A DNA stretch of 64,000 nucleotides from Betaproteobacteria bacterium (GTDB lineage Bacteria; Pseudomonadota; Gammaproteobacteria; Burkholderiales; Casimicrobiaceae): the NCBI GenBank assembly GCA_004293675.1, contig READ01000018.1, positions 62,001-126,000 on the forward strand. The letters run 5' to 3'. The translations under genes were made by a program, and so were the position numbers. Position 1 is the stretch's first letter. The number at the start of each line of letters is the position of its first letter. This document shows, in pieces, positions 43,462-54,444 of this stretch. The notes under the pieces were generated by a model. That model was not told the DNA's origin. It was given only the letters and a program-made list of their open reading frames with translations, and made no database searches.

Positions 43462-45408
43462 CTAGCTCTTGGCTGGCGTGCTCGGCGCGTCGTTGCTTGC
43501 GGGCTTGGTTAAATTGCCAGCAGGACTGATCACAACTTTGATCGAATCTTTCAACGCAGCCACGTAAGCGTTGCTCACGTCACCGGCCCCCTGGCTCGCG
43601 AGACGCTGACCAAGCGACTTGAGCTTTTCGCCCGTTGCCGCTTCTGGCTCGAGAATCTTGATAACGCGCACCACACTGTAACCACCCGTATCATTTGCGT
43701 TGCCGGTGTAGGCCGTGCCCTTGCTGACATCAACGCTAAAGACTTGCTTGGCGAGTGCAGCGTTGACGCCGGGCAAACCGCCCTGGCGCAACAAGCGCTG
43801 TACCGGCGCGAAGACCAAGCCGGAGTCGACGTTACTGGCCGCAGCCTTCAACTTGTCTGCCCCCTCTTTGGCCGCCATCTCAGATGCCGCGCGGCGCTGC
43901 AATTGCACAGAAATCTGCGCTTTCACGTCTTCAAATGGCCGAACCGCTGACGGTTTGTGTTCCAAGACGCGGGCAGAAATCAAACTGTTGCCACCAAGAT
44001 CGATAGCCTCACTGTTTCTCTTGCTCGCGATTGCGGCGGGTGAAAAAATCGTCTGCGCAAACTTTTGATTTCCTGCGGCGATTGCTTGAACCTGCGTACG
44101 GGTCATCCAATCAGTTTTTTTCACTTCGAGCTTGAGCTCTTCAGCCAACTTAGCGAAGCTATCGCCCTGTTCATACACTCGGTTTTGGAATTTTTCAGCG
44201 CTCTCGCCAAATAGTTTCGCAGCGCGCTGTTGCTTGACCTCGGTTTCAAGTTGCGATTTGACCTCGTCAAACGCGCGAATTCGCTCAGCCTTAACGTCAA
44301 CTAAACGAATGACGTGAAAACCAAAATCTGTTTCGATCGGACCGCGAACCTCGCCAGCCTTCATCGCAAACACGGCCTCGTCAAACGCTTTGACCATTTG
44401 GCCGCGTCCAAAGAATCCCAGATCGCCGCCCTGCGCCGCCGAACCCGGATCTTTCGACTTTGCTTTTGCTAATTCTGCAAATTTCTCCGCCGAGCTTCCC
44501 GCTTGCTTCATCAACGACTCGGCTTCGGATTTCATCGCGTCGCGAGAGTCGGGCTTTGGCTTGCCCTTGTCGTCCTTTTCTACGGCGAGCAAGATGTGGC
44601 TGGCGCGCCGCTCCTCGGGCGCTGAAAACTCTTTAACCCGCTTGTCGTACTCAGCTTTCAACTCATCGGTGGACGCGCTGATTTGCGCATTAAATGCCGC
44701 TTGATTTAACTGAAGATACTCAATTTTCACTTGCTCGGGCGCGCGATACGAGTCGGGTTTGGCGTCGTATTCCTCACGCACTTTCGCATCGGCGATCACA
44801 ACCTTTGGCAAGTAGGCCTCCGCCGACAACGTGGCAACTTGAACTTCGCGCGCCTGCTCGGTGAGCTGCTGATAGAGCGCCACCTGGCTGTTGGCTGCAA
44901 ATGCTGAACGAGAAAGTGCATCTTGCAGTGGCTGCTGCCCGAGTTCGGCGCGAACACGCTGCTCATAACCCAGACGACTCAAGCCATTGGCTTTCAAAAT
45001 TTCGTCGTAGCGCTGCTCAGAAAATTTCCCATCTTCCTGAAACGCGGCGACATCAAGAATGGTGCGTCTTAGCTGTGCGTCCGGCGCGGTAAGAGTAAGC
45101 GCAGTGGCCTTAGCCTGCAAAAGGCGTTGATTGATCACCCCGTCAAGAACCTGCTGCTTAACCTCTGGGTTGTCAAACATTGCGGGGTCGAAATTTCGAC
45201 CCAACATCTGCCGCATTTGGTCCTGTTGTCCACGCAATGCGTTTTCAAACTCTTGCGGGGTTACCGGTTGTCCGCCCACGGTGGCTAAGTTTTTCTCATT
45301 GCCAATATCTCGAACGTAACTATCGACGCCAACAAAAGCAAAGGGAAGCACCATGAACGCCAAGAGGATTTGAACGAAGCGCTTATTTTTGTAGACGAAA
45401 TCAAACAT
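43462..45408 (-). CDS. ppiD: Periplasmic folding chaperone / peptidyl-prolyl isomerase PpiD
   Basis: 648-residue inner-membrane-anchored chaperone. One N-terminal membrane segment (FVQILLAFMVLPFAFVGVDS), a SurA-N-like helical domain, a parvulin domain at about 255-370 (ERRASHILLAVEKDDKGKPK, then GDLGFFGRGQMVKAFDEAVF, FGFHVIRLVDV) and a long C-terminal part. It helps proteins fold as they leave the Sec channel. The ATG at 45408 is used. It follows the tRNA-Val/tRNA-Asp pair, an arrangement common in Burkholderiales. Confidence 0.93.
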   Translation of the reverse strand: MFDFVYKNKRFVQILLAFMVLPFAFVGVDSYVRDIGNEKNLATVGGQPVTPQEFENALRGQQDQMRQMLGRNFDPAMFDNPEVKQQVLDGVINQRLLQAKATALTLTAPDAQLRRTILDVAAFQEDGKFSEQRYDEILKANGLSRLGYEQRVRAELGQQPLQDALSRSAFAANSQVALYQQLTEQAREVQVATLSAEAYLPKVVIADAKVREEYDAKPDSYRAPEQVKIEYLQLNQAAFNAQISASTDELKAEYDKRVKEFSAPEERRASHILLAVEKDDKGKPKPDSRDAMKSEAESLMKQAGSSAEKFAELAKAKSKDPGSAAQGGDLGFFGRGQMVKAFDEAVFAMKAGEVRGPIETDFGFHVIRLVDVKAERIRAFDEVKSQLETEVKQQRAAKLFGESAEKFQNRVYEQGDSFAKLAEELKLEVKKTDWMTRTQVQAIAAGNQKFAQTIFSPAAIASKRNSEAIDLGGNSLISARVLEHKPSAVRPFEDVKAQISVQLQRRAASEMAAKEGADKLKAAASNVDSGLVFAPVQRLLRQGGLPGVNAALAKQVFSVDVSKGTAYTGNANDTGGYSVVRVIKILEPEAATGEKLKSLGQRLASQGAGDVSNAYVAALKDSIKVVISPAGNLTKPASNDAPSTPAKS

Positions 45409-45489
45409 AATCAACTTACCTGAGGATGTTGCACGGCTCGGGACGGACTGAGCGAGTGCAAAGCAAGAAAAGCACTAGGTTAAAAAAGC

Positions 45490-45518
45490 AAAAAGGCGAA
45501 CAATTGTTCGCCTTTTTT
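45490..45518 (-). terminator. Bidirectional terminator after the tRNA genes
   Basis: AAGGCGAACAATTGTTCGCC stem with A and T runs on both sides, between tRNA-Asp and ppiD; it should end the tRNA transcript. Confidence 0.85.
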
Positions 45519-45526
45519 GGAATTGG

Positions 45527-45603
45527 TGGCGGAGTGGACGGGGCTCGAACCCGCGACCCCCGGCGTGACAGGCCGGTATTCTAACCAACTGAACTACCAC
45601 TCC
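45527..45603 (-). tRNA. tRNA-Asp (GTC)
   Basis: 77 bases including encoded CCA. Acceptor GGAGTGG pairs with CCACTCC, the anticodon loop is CTGTCAC with GTC, and the T arm has GGTTCGAGCCC. Confidence 0.97.
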
Positions 45604-45652
45604 GCAGTTTTAGTATCAACAACCTTTTCAGGCAGCTAATTATAACGTTACT

Positions 45653-45728
45653 TGGTGGGTGCTGAGGGGATCGAACCCCCGACATTCGCCTTGTAAGGGC
45701 GACGCTCTACCAGCTGAGCTAAGCACCC
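45653..45728 (-). tRNA. tRNA-Val (TAC)
   Basis: 76 bases including encoded CCA. Acceptor GGGTGCT with AGCACCC, D arm TAGCTCAGCTGGTAGAGC, anticodon TAC within CTTACAAG, T arm GGTTCGATCCC. Confidence 0.97.
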
Positions 45729-45815
45729 GTCTTGCTCGTCAATCAAGGTAAGTCGATTGACGATTCAGACTTCGTCTTGGATCGCAAATTTCTTCACATC
45801 ACCAAGACAAGCCCG

Positions 45816-46088
45816 CTAGTTTATCGCATCTTTCAATGCTTTGCCAGAGCGGAACTTCGGAACCTTAGCAGCCTTGATTTTGATTGACTGTCCGGTGCGT
45901 GGATTGCGACCCGTGCGAGCCGTACGTTTGCCAACGTAGAAGCTACCGAATCCAACCAGCGTAACGATTTCGCCTTTTTTCATGGCTGCGGTAATAGCCC
46001 GCAATGTTGAATCAAGAGCGCGGCCTGCCGCCGCTTTGGATACATCCGAGGCCTTGGCGATGCTCTCGATGAGTTCTGCTTTATTCAT
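45816..46088 (-). CDS. hupB: DNA-binding protein HU (beta type)
   Basis: 90-residue nucleoid protein that bends and compacts DNA as a dimer. The complete HU fold is visible: [40 protein letters not shown] (beta arm with RNPRTGQ) and the terminal [26 protein letters not shown] precedes the ATG. It follows lon on the same strand, as in most Proteobacteria. Confidence 0.97.
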   Translation of the reverse strand: MNKAELIESIAKASDVSKAAAGRALDSTLRAITAAMKKGEIVTLVGFGSFYVGKRTARTGRNPRTGQSIKIKAAKVPKFRSGKALKDAIN

Positions 46089-46226
46089 TACTACTGTCCC
46101 CTTTCGCCGATTAATTGACTTGAAGAAAATGTATGGGAGCTAGCGTTTTCGCGTGTTACACGAAGACGATAGTTTGTTTTCAACTCGAGAGTTTACTACG
46201 AACTCAGGTTGGAATGCGAGTCCAGA

Positions 46227-48626
46227 TCAGTGCTTAACCACGGCATCAGTTGCTTTGGACTGTTCCGCAGCACGCGTCGGCGCGGCTGAATCGTCATCCG
46301 CCAAAGGCGTGGGCGACGACTCCAGAGCGTGAGCGAGCACCTCGTCGATCCAGCGCACTGGCACGATTTCCAGAACATTTTTCACGTTGTCTGGAATCTC
46401 GGCTAAGTCCTTCACGTTGGGGGCAGGAATGAGCACTTTCGTGAGGCCACCGCGGTGAGCGGCGAGCAGTTTTTCCTTTAGTCCGCCGATCGGCAAAACC
46501 TCCCCGCGAAGGGTGATTTCGCCAGTCATACCTACCGAGCTGAGCACTGGGATGCCGGTTAGCGCGGACACAATAGCCGTAGTGATCGCAATGCCAGCGC
46601 TCGGCCCATCCTTGGGAACCGCGCCCTCTGGAAAATGCAAATGCAAATCGTGTTTTTCGTAAAAATCCGCGCGAATTCCCAAGCGTTTCGCGCGGGCGCG
46701 GACAACCGAGACGGCAGCAGCCACCGACTCTTGCATCACGTCGCCGAGCTTGCCGGTGTGCCTCACGCCGCCTTTTCCAGCTAGCGCAACCGCCTCTACC
46801 GTTAACAAATCGCCGCCGACCTCGGTCCATGCCAAGCCGGCCACTTGCCCCACTTGGTTCGTCTTCTCAGCCAGTCCAAAGGTGAACTTTTGCACCCCCA
46901 GAAACTCCGCTAAATTCTCTCCGGAGACGATGACTTTGCCCAAGCCTTTTTCAGTCAGCGCGCGCTTGATTGTCTTGCGGCAGAGCTTTGAGATTTCACG
47001 TTCGAGCGATCGGACACCAGCTTCGCGCGTGTAGTATCGAACGATGTCACGAAGCGCCGATTCGGTGATTTCGATTTCGTTCGTTTTCACGCCATTGTTT
47101 TTGATCTGTTTGGGGATCAAATACTTTTGGGCAATGTGGACTTTTTCATCTTCGGTGTACCCAGCTAAGCGAATAATTTCCATCCTGTCGAGCAGTGGTG
47201 CCGGCAGGTTAAAGCTGTTAGCGGTCGCCACAAACATGACGTCCGAAAGATCAAAATCTACCTCGGCGTAATGGTCAGAAAAAGTGTGATTCTGCTCGGG
47301 ATCAAGCACTTCGAGAAGGGCTGAGGCGGGATCACCGCGGAAGTCCTGCCCCATCTTGTCAATTTCATCGAGCAAGAAGAGCGGATTGCGAACGCCCACT
47401 TTCGTGAGGTTTTGCAACACTTTGCCGGGCAGCGAACCGATGTAGGTGCGACGATGTCCGCGAATCTCGGATTCGTCACGCACGCCGCCCAAAGACATGC
47501 GAACGTACTTGCGGTTGGTCGCACGCGCGATGGATTGTCCGAGCGATGTTTTGCCAACGCCAGGTGGCCCTACGAGGCAAAGTATGGGGGCTTTAACCTT
47601 GTCTACGCGTTGATGGACCGCAAGGTATTCGGTGATCCGTTCTTTGACTTTTTCGAGCCCGTAGTGATCGGCTTCCAGCACCTCGATCGCACGCGACAAG
47701 TCTTTAGAAACTTTACTCTTTTTCTTCCAAGGCAAACCGCTCAAAACATCAAGGTAGTTTCGAACAACCGTAGCCTCGGCTGACATGGGCGACATCATCT
47801 TGAGTTTTTTGAGCTCGGCGTTGGCTTTTTCGAGCGCCTCTTTGCTCATTCCAGATGCTTTGATCTTCTTGGAAAGCTCTTCGATCTCGGCTTGGTCCTC
47901 GCCGTCGCCGAGCTCCTTTTGAATCGCTTTGACCTGCTCGTTGAGGTAGTACTCGCGCTGACTCTTTTCCATCTGACGCTTGACGCGACCACGGATGCGC
48001 TTTTCGACTTGCAGTATGTCGATTTCTGCTTCGATCAAACCCATCAAGTGCTCAATGCGCTTGCCAACGAGCGGAAGCTCCAAAACCTCTTGCTTTTGTT
48101 CGAGCTTGAGCGGTAAGTGAGCGGCGATCGAATCGGCCAAACGCCCACCGTCGTCGATGCCGTTCATCGACGTCAAAATCTCGGCAGGAATCTTTTTGTT
48201 GAGCTTTACAAATTGATCGAAGTTGGCGAGCAACGCACGCCGGAGCGCTTCGACCTCGGCGCCGTCATCATCATCAGCGGGTATCGGTACCGCTGTCGCC
48301 GAGTAGAACTCACCCTCGTTATTCGGGTCGGTGATGCGCGCACGGTGAAGCCCTTCAACCAGCACCTTGACCGTGCCGTCAGGCAGTTTGAGCATTTGCA
48401 GCACTGTTGCCACGCAACCGACTTGATGCAAATCTTCTGGCGTGGGATCGTCCTTAGTTGCCGTCTTTTGTGCGATAAGCAGGATGTGCTTCCCGCTCTC
48501 CATCGCGACTTCAAGCGCTTTAATGGACTTGGGGCGTCCCACGAAAAGCGGTATCACCATGTGCGGAAACACCACCACGTCGCGTAGCGGCAACAATGGG
48601 TAAGTCAAGGCTTCGTCAGTACTCAT
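46227..48626 (-). CDS. lon: ATP-dependent protease Lon
   Basis: 799-residue cytosolic protease. N-terminal substrate domain ([20 protein letters not shown]), central coiled coil ([20 protein letters not shown]), AAA module with Walker A GPPGVGKT near 355 and Walker [11 protein letters not shown], and the C-terminal Ser-Lys protease with the catalytic serine in PKDGPSAG and lysine in [10 protein letters not shown]. It degrades damaged and regulatory proteins. Full length, located between clpX and hupB. Confidence 0.98.
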   Translation of the reverse strand: MSTDEALTYPLLPLRDVVVFPHMVIPLFVGRPKSIKALEVAMESGKHILLIAQKTATKDDPTPEDLHQVGCVATVLQMLKLPDGTVKVLVEGLHRARITDPNNEGEFYSATAVPIPADDDDGAEVEALRRALLANFDQFVKLNKKIPAEILTSMNGIDDGGRLADSIAAHLPLKLEQKQEVLELPLVGKRIEHLMGLIEAEIDILQVEKRIRGRVKRQMEKSQREYYLNEQVKAIQKELGDGEDQAEIEELSKKIKASGMSKEALEKANAELKKLKMMSPMSAEATVVRNYLDVLSGLPWKKKSKVSKDLSRAIEVLEADHYGLEKVKERITEYLAVHQRVDKVKAPILCLVGPPGVGKTSLGQSIARATNRKYVRMSLGGVRDESEIRGHRRTYIGSLPGKVLQNLTKVGVRNPLFLLDEIDKMGQDFRGDPASALLEVLDPEQNHTFSDHYAEVDFDLSDVMFVATANSFNLPAPLLDRMEIIRLAGYTEDEKVHIAQKYLIPKQIKNNGVKTNEIEITESALRDIVRYYTREAGVRSLEREISKLCRKTIKRALTEKGLGKVIVSGENLAEFLGVQKFTFGLAEKTNQVGQVAGLAWTEVGGDLLTVEAVALAGKGGVRHTGKLGDVMQESVAAAVSVVRARAKRLGIRADFYEKHDLHLHFPEGAVPKDGPSAGIAITTAIVSALTGIPVLSSVGMTGEITLRGEVLPIGGLKEKLLAAHRGGLTKVLIPAPNVKDLAEIPDNVKNVLEIVPVRWIDEVLAHALESSPTPLADDDSAAPTRAAEQSKATDAVVKH

Positions 48627-48683
48627 AAAAATCCGTTCTATTGGTCACGCGCGGTAGGGCGCATTGACACGAAACTACCCGCA

Positions 48684-49940
48684 TCAGGCAGCTTTGCTCG
48701 GTTCCGCAAAAATCAAGAGCGGTTGACCGTCCTTTTCAACCATATTTTCATCAATCACGACGCGTTGCAGGTTGCTAGAGGACGGCAGATCGTACATCGT
48801 GTCTAACAGCATGCCCTCAACGATTGAGCGCAAACCGCGGGCACCGGTGCGCCGCTTGATCGCCCTGCGTGCGATCGCCGCAAGCGCGCTTTCACGCACT
48901 TCGAGATCGACGCCCTCCATCCTGAACATCTTTTGATATTGCTTGATGAGCGCATTTTTGGGGGTGACCAAAATATCAATCAATGCGGATTCGTCGAGCT
49001 CATCGAGTGTGGCGACAACCGCTAAGCGACCGACCAACTCGGGAATCAATCCGAAACGAATCAGATCATCCGGCTCTGTATCGCGAAGCAACATACTGAT
49101 CGTGCTTCGATCATCGGGCGAAACCATTTCAGCACCAAACCCGATCCCTGTTTTTGCCGAGCGTTGGCGAATGATGCGATCAAGCCCCTCAAACGCGCCG
49201 CCAACAATGAACAAAATGTTCGCGGTGTTGACTGTCACGAACTCTTGGTTCGGGTGTTTGCGACCGCCCTGCGGCGGGACAGAGGCCATGGTTCCCTCGA
49301 TGAGTTTCAGAAGCGCCTGCTGTACGCCTTCGCCCGACACATCACGTGTAATCGACGGGTTTTCGCCTTTGCGAGAAATTTTGTCAATTTCATCGATATA
49401 GACGATTCCGCGCTGCGCCCGCTCCACGTCGTAGTCGCAAGTTTGAAGCAACTTTTGAATGATGTTTTCAACATCTTCCCCGACGTAACCCGCCTCAGTT
49501 AAGGTCGTCGCATCGGCGATTACGAAAGGTACATCGAGCAATTTCGCAAGCGTTTGGGCTAGAAGCGTTTTGCCAGAACCAGTCGGACCGACCAGCAAAA
49601 TGTTGCTCTTTGAGAGCTCGATGTCGTCAGACTTTTGATTCGAATCAATTCGACGGTAGTGGTTGTAGACCGCCACAGCGAGAATTTTTTTCGCTGATTC
49701 TTGGCCAATCACGTACTGATCGAGTCGATTGCGAATCTCGTGCGGCGTGGGCAGCGAACGGCTCGCCGACTTATCGTTGGAATCGGCTTGAACCTCTTCC
49801 TTGATGATGTCGTTGCACAAATCAATGCATTCGTCGCAGATAAAGACCGATGGCCCTGCGATGAGCTTTCTAACTTCATGCTGACTTTTGCCGCAGAAAG
49901 AGCAGTACAACAACTTGTCGCTAGCAGATTTCTCCGCCAT
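48684..49940 (-). CDS. clpX: ClpXP ATP-dependent unfoldase subunit ClpX
   Basis: 418-residue AAA+ unfoldase that feeds ClpP. N-terminal zinc finger ([17 protein letters not shown] and [10 protein letters not shown]), Walker A GPTGSGKT, Walker [11 protein letters not shown], pore loop GYVGEDVE and the IGF-type ClpP-binding loop (KTGIGFGAE). The start at 49940 has AAAGGA upstream; an upstream ATG at 49979 would add 13 unrelated residues. It lies 200 bases after clpP. Confidence 0.98.
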   Translation of the reverse strand: MAEKSASDKLLYCSFCGKSQHEVRKLIAGPSVFICDECIDLCNDIIKEEVQADSNDKSASRSLPTPHEIRNRLDQYVIGQESAKKILAVAVYNHYRRIDSNQKSDDIELSKSNILLVGPTGSGKTLLAQTLAKLLDVPFVIADATTLTEAGYVGEDVENIIQKLLQTCDYDVERAQRGIVYIDEIDKISRKGENPSITRDVSGEGVQQALLKLIEGTMASVPPQGGRKHPNQEFVTVNTANILFIVGGAFEGLDRIIRQRSAKTGIGFGAEMVSPDDRSTISMLLRDTEPDDLIRFGLIPELVGRLAVVATLDELDESALIDILVTPKNALIKQYQKMFRMEGVDLEVRESALAAIARRAIKRRTGARGLRSIVEGMLLDTMYDLPSSSNLQRVVIDENMVEKDGQPLLIFAEPSKAA

Positions 49941-50141
49941 GGAAATCCTTTCGCGCAAGCTAGTAATGCCGCGCTTCAATCAATGGAACTCGTGTCAGTG
50001 TAGCGCGAATTCGCGCACGGCATTTCCCAGCGGAACGCCGTCCGCAAAGCACGGATTCACGAAACGGAAATAGGATGCGCCAACAGTGCGGCTGTGCGGC
50101 GCGCACAATGGACTAAAAGTCCCCGTACGGCCAGCCGTCAA

Positions 50142-50798
50142 TTACGCAGTTACGACGTCAGAACGGAGCCCCAACACACGATCAATCATGCCGAATTCGT
50201 GTGCTTCCTGAGCGGTCATGAAGTTATCGCGATCCGACGCACGGTCCACATCTTCGACGCTCTTTCCGGTGAAATCAGCCATGTGCTCGTTGTAGCGCTT
50301 CTTCAAACGAACGATGTAGTTGGCGTGACGCTCGATGTCGCTGACCTGTCCAGAAAATCCGCCCGATGGCTGGTGAATCATGACCGTTGAGTTGGGCAAT
50401 GCGAATCGCTTGCCTTTGGTTCCAGAGGCGAGCAAAAAAGCGCCCATCGACGCAGCCATGCCCACACAAAGCGTGCTCACGTCGGGTTTGATGAAGCGCA
50501 TCGTGTCGAAAATGGCCATGCCCGCCGACACGGAACCGCCCGGCGAGTTGATGTAGAAACTGATGTCTTTGTCAGGATTTTCGGATTCGAGAAACAGCAG
50601 CTGCGCAACGATTAAATTTGCCGTTTCGTCGGTTACCGGTCCCACGAGAAAGATGACGCGCTCTTTGAGAAGGCGGGAATAGATGTCAAAAGCTCGCTCG
50701 CCACGTCCGCTCTGCTCGATGACCATCGGCACCAGCCCCAGCCCTTGCGGCGCTGCGTTATCGGGCTGGTTAGCAAAAGGAGATGTCCAAAATGACAT
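50142..50798 (-). CDS. clpP: ATP-dependent Clp protease proteolytic subunit
   Basis: 218-residue serine protease subunit forming a double ring with ClpX. Catalytic Ser117 (GMAASMGA) and His142 (MIHQPSGG) are visible, with the Asp near 190. The N-terminal 24 residues are probably removed by self-processing. Downstream of tig by about 130 bases. Confidence 0.97.
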   Translation of the reverse strand: MSFWTSPFANQPDNAAPQGLGLVPMVIEQSGRGERAFDIYSRLLKERVIFLVGPVTDETANLIVAQLLFLESENPDKDISFYINSPGGSVSAGMAIFDTMRFIKPDVSTLCVGMAASMGAFLLASGTKGKRFALPNSTVMIHQPSGGFSGQVSDIERHANYIVRLKKRYNEHMADFTGKSVEDVDRASDRDNFMTAQEAHEFGMIDRVLGLRSDVVTA

Positions 50799-50927
50799 GG
50801 CGGTGCTTTCTTAAGTGATCGTTAGCAAGGACGTTGGGGCAATCTCGATAACTTCAACACCATTGACTATGGCGTCGTTGCAAGGCGGGCGGCAAGGTGG
50901 TTGCTAGCCCGCACTGCGATTGACTCG

Positions 50928-52238
50928 CTAAGCGGCTTGTTGGCCGATCAATTCCGTAAACGGAACGGCTTTGTCGGTCACTTTTCCATTGGAGACCACG
51001 TAGTCCACAACGTTTTGCTCGAGCGCAATGGCTTCGAATTCCGACAAGCGGCGCGCGTCTTGGTAATACCACGCAACGACTTGCTCGGGTTTTTCGTAGC
51101 TTTGGGCTTGCTCGTTGAGTAGCGCGCGCACTTGCTCGGGCGTGGCTTGAAGTTTCTGCTCACGTACGAGCTCGCCAACGATGAGCCCCATGGCAACGCG
51201 CTCGGTTGCGGCGGGCTCAAACGTGGAAGGAGACACGTTTGCGCTGTCGCCCTTGGCGCCACGCGAACGCATTTCCTCAGCGGCAGCTTGCGCCATGCGC
51301 TGCGCCTCGGCGGCGATGAGCGACTTCGGAATCTCAACGTTAGCCTGAGCACGAAGCGCTTTGAACACTTGATCGCGCAGCGCTTGGAATACGCGGCGTT
51401 TGCGCTCGAGCTCTAGGTTCGAACGAACCTCGGCGCGAAGCGTAACGAGCTCACCTGATGCAACGCCAAACGCCTTGGCAAACTCAGCATCGACAGCGGG
51501 CAGGATAGGCGCGGAAACATCTTTGGCCGTCAGGGTGAAGGTTGCAGTTTTTCCAGCCACATCGGCACCAAAGTAGTCAGCGGGAAACGCCAAATCAAAG
51601 ACGCGCGTTTCGCCCTTTTTGAGGCCGTTGGCCGCCGCTTCGAACTCTGGCAACATGCGGCGCTCGCCCAGCACCATGGCGAAATCTTTTGCCGAACCGC
51701 CCTCAAAAGCGAGCCCGTCCACAACGCCCGTAAAGTCAACGATCAAGCGGTCACCGTCGACGCTTGCGCCGTCTTTAGCTTCATAGCGAACACGCTGTTT
51801 GCGAAGCGTTTCGATCGTGCGATCAACGTCAGCCTCAGTGATTTCAACGACGGGGCGCTCTACCGCGAGATCCGAAGCTGCTCCGAATTTGATTTCGGGG
51901 AACACTTCGAACGTGGCTGTGAATTGAAAGTTGTTTGGATCCGTTGCATCGCCCTTGGGCTCAATGCGCGGATAGCCTGCAACGCGAAGTTCGTTGGCGT
52001 CGACGGTATCGCCAAAGCTCTTGTTGACTTGGTCTTGAATCACTTCGGAGCGCACTTGCGGACCGTAGGTGCTCGCGACCATTTTCATCGGAACCTTACC
52101 GGGACGGAACCCGGCCATCTTCACCGTGCGCGCTAGGCGCTTGAGACGGGTGTCGGTTTCAGATTCGACCGCAGCGATCGGGATGTGCATCGTAAAACGC
52201 CGCTCGAGACTGCTAACCTGTTCAATCGTGGTGGACAT
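50928..52238 (-). CDS. tig: Trigger factor
   Basis: 436-residue ribosome-bound chaperone and prolyl isomerase. The ribosome-docking signature is FRPGKVPMKMV (about 44-54); the FKBP-like domain follows (DRLIVDFTGVVDGLAFEGGS) and the helical C-terminal arms. It holds nascent chains at the exit tunnel. The ATG at 52238 gives MSTTIEQVSSLERR; a TTG at 52244 is also in frame. Confidence 0.96.
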   Translation of the reverse strand: MSTTIEQVSSLERRFTMHIPIAAVESETDTRLKRLARTVKMAGFRPGKVPMKMVASTYGPQVRSEVIQDQVNKSFGDTVDANELRVAGYPRIEPKGDATDPNNFQFTATFEVFPEIKFGAASDLAVERPVVEITEADVDRTIETLRKQRVRYEAKDGASVDGDRLIVDFTGVVDGLAFEGGSAKDFAMVLGERRMLPEFEAAANGLKKGETRVFDLAFPADYFGADVAGKTATFTLTAKDVSAPILPAVDAEFAKAFGVASGELVTLRAEVRSNLELERKRRVFQALRDQVFKALRAQANVEIPKSLIAAEAQRMAQAAAEEMRSRGAKGDSANVSPSTFEPAATERVAMGLIVGELVREQKLQATPEQVRALLNEQAQSYEKPEQVVAWYYQDARRLSEFEAIALEQNVVDYVVSNGKVTDKAVPFTELIGQQAA

Positions 52239-52369
52239 ACTCAAATTCCTGCGCGCTCTGTCAATGCAGAGCGCTCGTGTGGGTTTTCTGATAATCGCAA
52301 CGCTCGCCGGTTTTCACCGGTGTTGGCGCGGCTGTGGGGCCAGCGCTAACATCGAAGCGTGCTAAAAAA

Positions 52370-52454
52370 TGGTGCGAATGAAGGGACTCGAACCCCCACG
52401 CCTTGCGGCGCTGGAACCTAAATCCAGTGCGTCTACCAATTCCGCCACATTCGC
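52370..52454 (-). tRNA. tRNA-Leu (TAG)
   Basis: 85 bases including encoded CCA, with the long variable arm of class II tRNAs (CGCCGCAAGGCG). Anticodon loop TTTAGGT gives TAG. It precedes tig in the usual order. Confidence 0.96.
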
Positions 52455-52559
52455 ATAACCTTCAATTATAGCTTCGTGGCGTCCATCGAGCATGGGAACG
52501 ACGAACTTTCCCGTGGACACGCCCGCTGAGCCTGGCGTTTGCAGAAACTAGACCCCGCC

Positions 52560-53390
52560 ATGAGTGTTGACAATCACTACGAAAACTTTCCCGTTGCATC
52601 GGTGCTTATCCCCCGCCAGATGCGCCCGTTCGTTGTGGCGATCTATCGATTTGCTCGACACGCTGACGATATCGCCGACGAGGGCGACGCGCCCGCTGAC
52701 GAGCGAGCAGCGGCGCTGGATCGGCTGGCTGACGACGTTCGGGCGCTATGGCGTCACTCCCCCGCACGCGCGGCGGTCGTCGCCGCCCTAGCACCGCTGC
52801 GTGACGCAGCACTCCCGGGGGCCGACGACACCCCATTTTTGCAGCTGCTATCGGCGTTTCGGCAGGATTTGTATCAACAACGCTATGTCGACCGGGAACA
52901 GCTGCTCGATTACTGCGCCCGCTCTGCCAATCCCGTTGGACGGCTCATGCTGGCGCTGTTTGGCGCAACTGACCCGCGCGCGCTGAGGCACAGTGACGCG
53001 ATTTGTTCGGCGCTTCAGCTCATCAACTTTTGGCAAGATGCTGCGATTGACGCCACGCGGGGGCGCATTTACGTGCCGCAATCGAGCTTCGCGGCCGCAG
53101 GGATCACAGAAGCCCGCTTTCCGTCGGAAACCGTTCATCGTGGCGTCGTGCGCATCGAATGCGAATTTGCCCGTTCGCTGCTGCTCAGCGGCGTCCCCTT
53201 GCTCGCGGCGCTGCACGGCCGATTCCGGTGGGAGATTGCCTTCACGATCGCAGGCGGGCAACGCATCCTTGAAAAAATTGCAGCCAACGATTTCGACGCG
53301 ACTCGTCGCCCCGTGCTGCGCTGGTACGATTCACTGCGTCTGATGCGCCTTGCCGCCAGCCATGTGCGAGCGGCGAATCGATTGAAATAG
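52560..53390 (+). CDS. hpnC: Squalene synthase-type enzyme HpnC
   Basis: 276-residue isoprenoid synthase of the trans-IPPS fold. Both Asp-rich motifs are visible: ARHADDIADEGD (about 35-46) and LINFWQDAAIDATRGRI. In the HpnCDE route HpnC turns presqualene diphosphate into hydroxysqualene. ATG at 52560 chosen (MSVDNHYENFPVASVLIP). First gene of the hpnCDE group; no squalene-hopene cyclase is in the window. Confidence 0.9.
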   Translation: MSVDNHYENFPVASVLIPRQMRPFVVAIYRFARHADDIADEGDAPADERAAALDRLADDVRALWRHSPARAAVVAALAPLRDAALPGADDTPFLQLLSAFRQDLYQQRYVDREQLLDYCARSANPVGRLMLALFGATDPRALRHSDAICSALQLINFWQDAAIDATRGRIYVPQSSFAAAGITEARFPSETVHRGVVRIECEFARSLLLSGVPLLAALHGRFRWEIAFTIAGGQRILEKIAANDFDATRRPVLRWYDSLRLMRLAASHVRAANRLK

Positions 53391-53434
53391 TGTGTCAAAG
53401 CGCACTATTGATCGAAAATAGGCATGCTCTGAAC

Positions 53435-53491
53435 GCCTTATAAAATGGACATTTCAGAGGCATATGCCGTGAAACGTCCACTCTATAAGGC
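53435..53491. repeat. Long imperfect hairpin between hpnC and hpnD
   Basis: Arms 53435-53455 (GCCTTATAAAATGGACATTTC) minus one base and 53471-53491 are complementary in about 18 of 21 positions; the loop contains the palindrome GGCATATGCC. It may be a small repeat element or a control hairpin. Confidence 0.5.
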
Positions 53492-53601
53492 CTCCGGGGC
53501 GCTCGCTTTTCAACGTTCTCGCTCGTTCAACTCACCGATTCCTTGCCAAATAGCTTCAAGACCGTGCGTGCCCTCCAAACTACTCCTCCGCTGCGCGTCG
53601 A

Positions 53602-54444
53602 ATGAGCCCCGATCAATATTGCCAGCAAAAAGCGGCCGCTTCGGGATCGAGTTTCTACTACGCGTTTCGCCTGCTGCCCACTGAAAAACGCGCGGCGATT
53701 ACCGCCTTTTACGCGTTTTGTCGCGAGGTGGATGATGTGGTCGACGAAGTCACTGATCCCAACGTGGCGCGAACGAAGCTCGCTTTTTGGCGGCAGGAAA
53801 TCGAGGCGTTGTTCGCGGGCGCGCCGAAACACCCGGTGACCAAAGCCATCGAACGGCACATCGCACCGATGCAGCTTCCAGCGAGCGCGTTTCACACCGT
53901 CATCGATGGCATGCAGCAAGACTTAGAAAAGAATCGCTACCTCAACATCGACGAGCTTCGCGGGTATTGCTACCGCGCGGCCGGTGTCGTTGGCGAAGTC
54001 AGCGCGCGTATTTTCGGGATGCGGACAATGAACGATCCGAGAACTCTCGAGTACGCTCGCTTACTTGGTGAATCGCTGCAGCTCATCAACATCATTCGTG
54101 ATGTCGGCGAAGATGCGCGCCGCGGACGTATTTATTTGCCAAGCGACGAGCTCACGCGGTTCGGTGTCGCGACTTCGGATTTGCTGCACGCCAAAAGCTC
54201 TCCCGAGTTCGTTTCACTCATGCAGTTTCAACACGATCGCGCCGCATCTACCTACAAAGCGGCACTGGCAGCGCTGCCTGCCGAAGACAAATCGGCACAA
54301 AAATCAGGACTCGCAATGGCCGCGATTTACAGAACGCTGCTCGAAGAGATTCGTCGCGACGGCTTTCGAGTGCTGGAGCACCGCGTTGCACTCACGCCGA
54401 TCCGAAAGCTCTGGATCGCGTGCAAAACGGCGGCCTTCGCTTGA
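53602..54444 (+). CDS. hpnD: Presqualene diphosphate synthase HpnD
   Basis: 280-residue enzyme joining two farnesyl diphosphates to presqualene diphosphate. The motifs CREVDDVVDEVTD (about 33-45) and LINIIRDVGEDARRGRIYLP are the paired Asp-rich sites. It overlaps hpnE by about 25 bases and lies about 210 bases after hpnC. Confidence 0.93.
   Translation: MSPDQYCQQKAAASGSSFYYAFRLLPTEKRAAITAFYAFCREVDDVVDEVTDPNVARTKLAFWRQEIEALFAGAPKHPVTKAIERHIAPMQLPASAFHTVIDGMQQDLEKNRYLNIDELRGYCYRAAGVVGEVSARIFGMRTMNDPRTLEYARLLGESLQLINIIRDVGEDARRGRIYLPSDELTRFGVATSDLLHAKSSPEFVSLMQFQHDRAASTYKAALAALPAEDKSAQKSGLAMAAIYRTLLEEIRRDGFRVLEHRVALTPIRKLWIACKTAAFA

Noticed and set aside
48117-48587. 156-residue open frame opposite lon
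   Set aside because: Antisense shadow; no start signal or domain.
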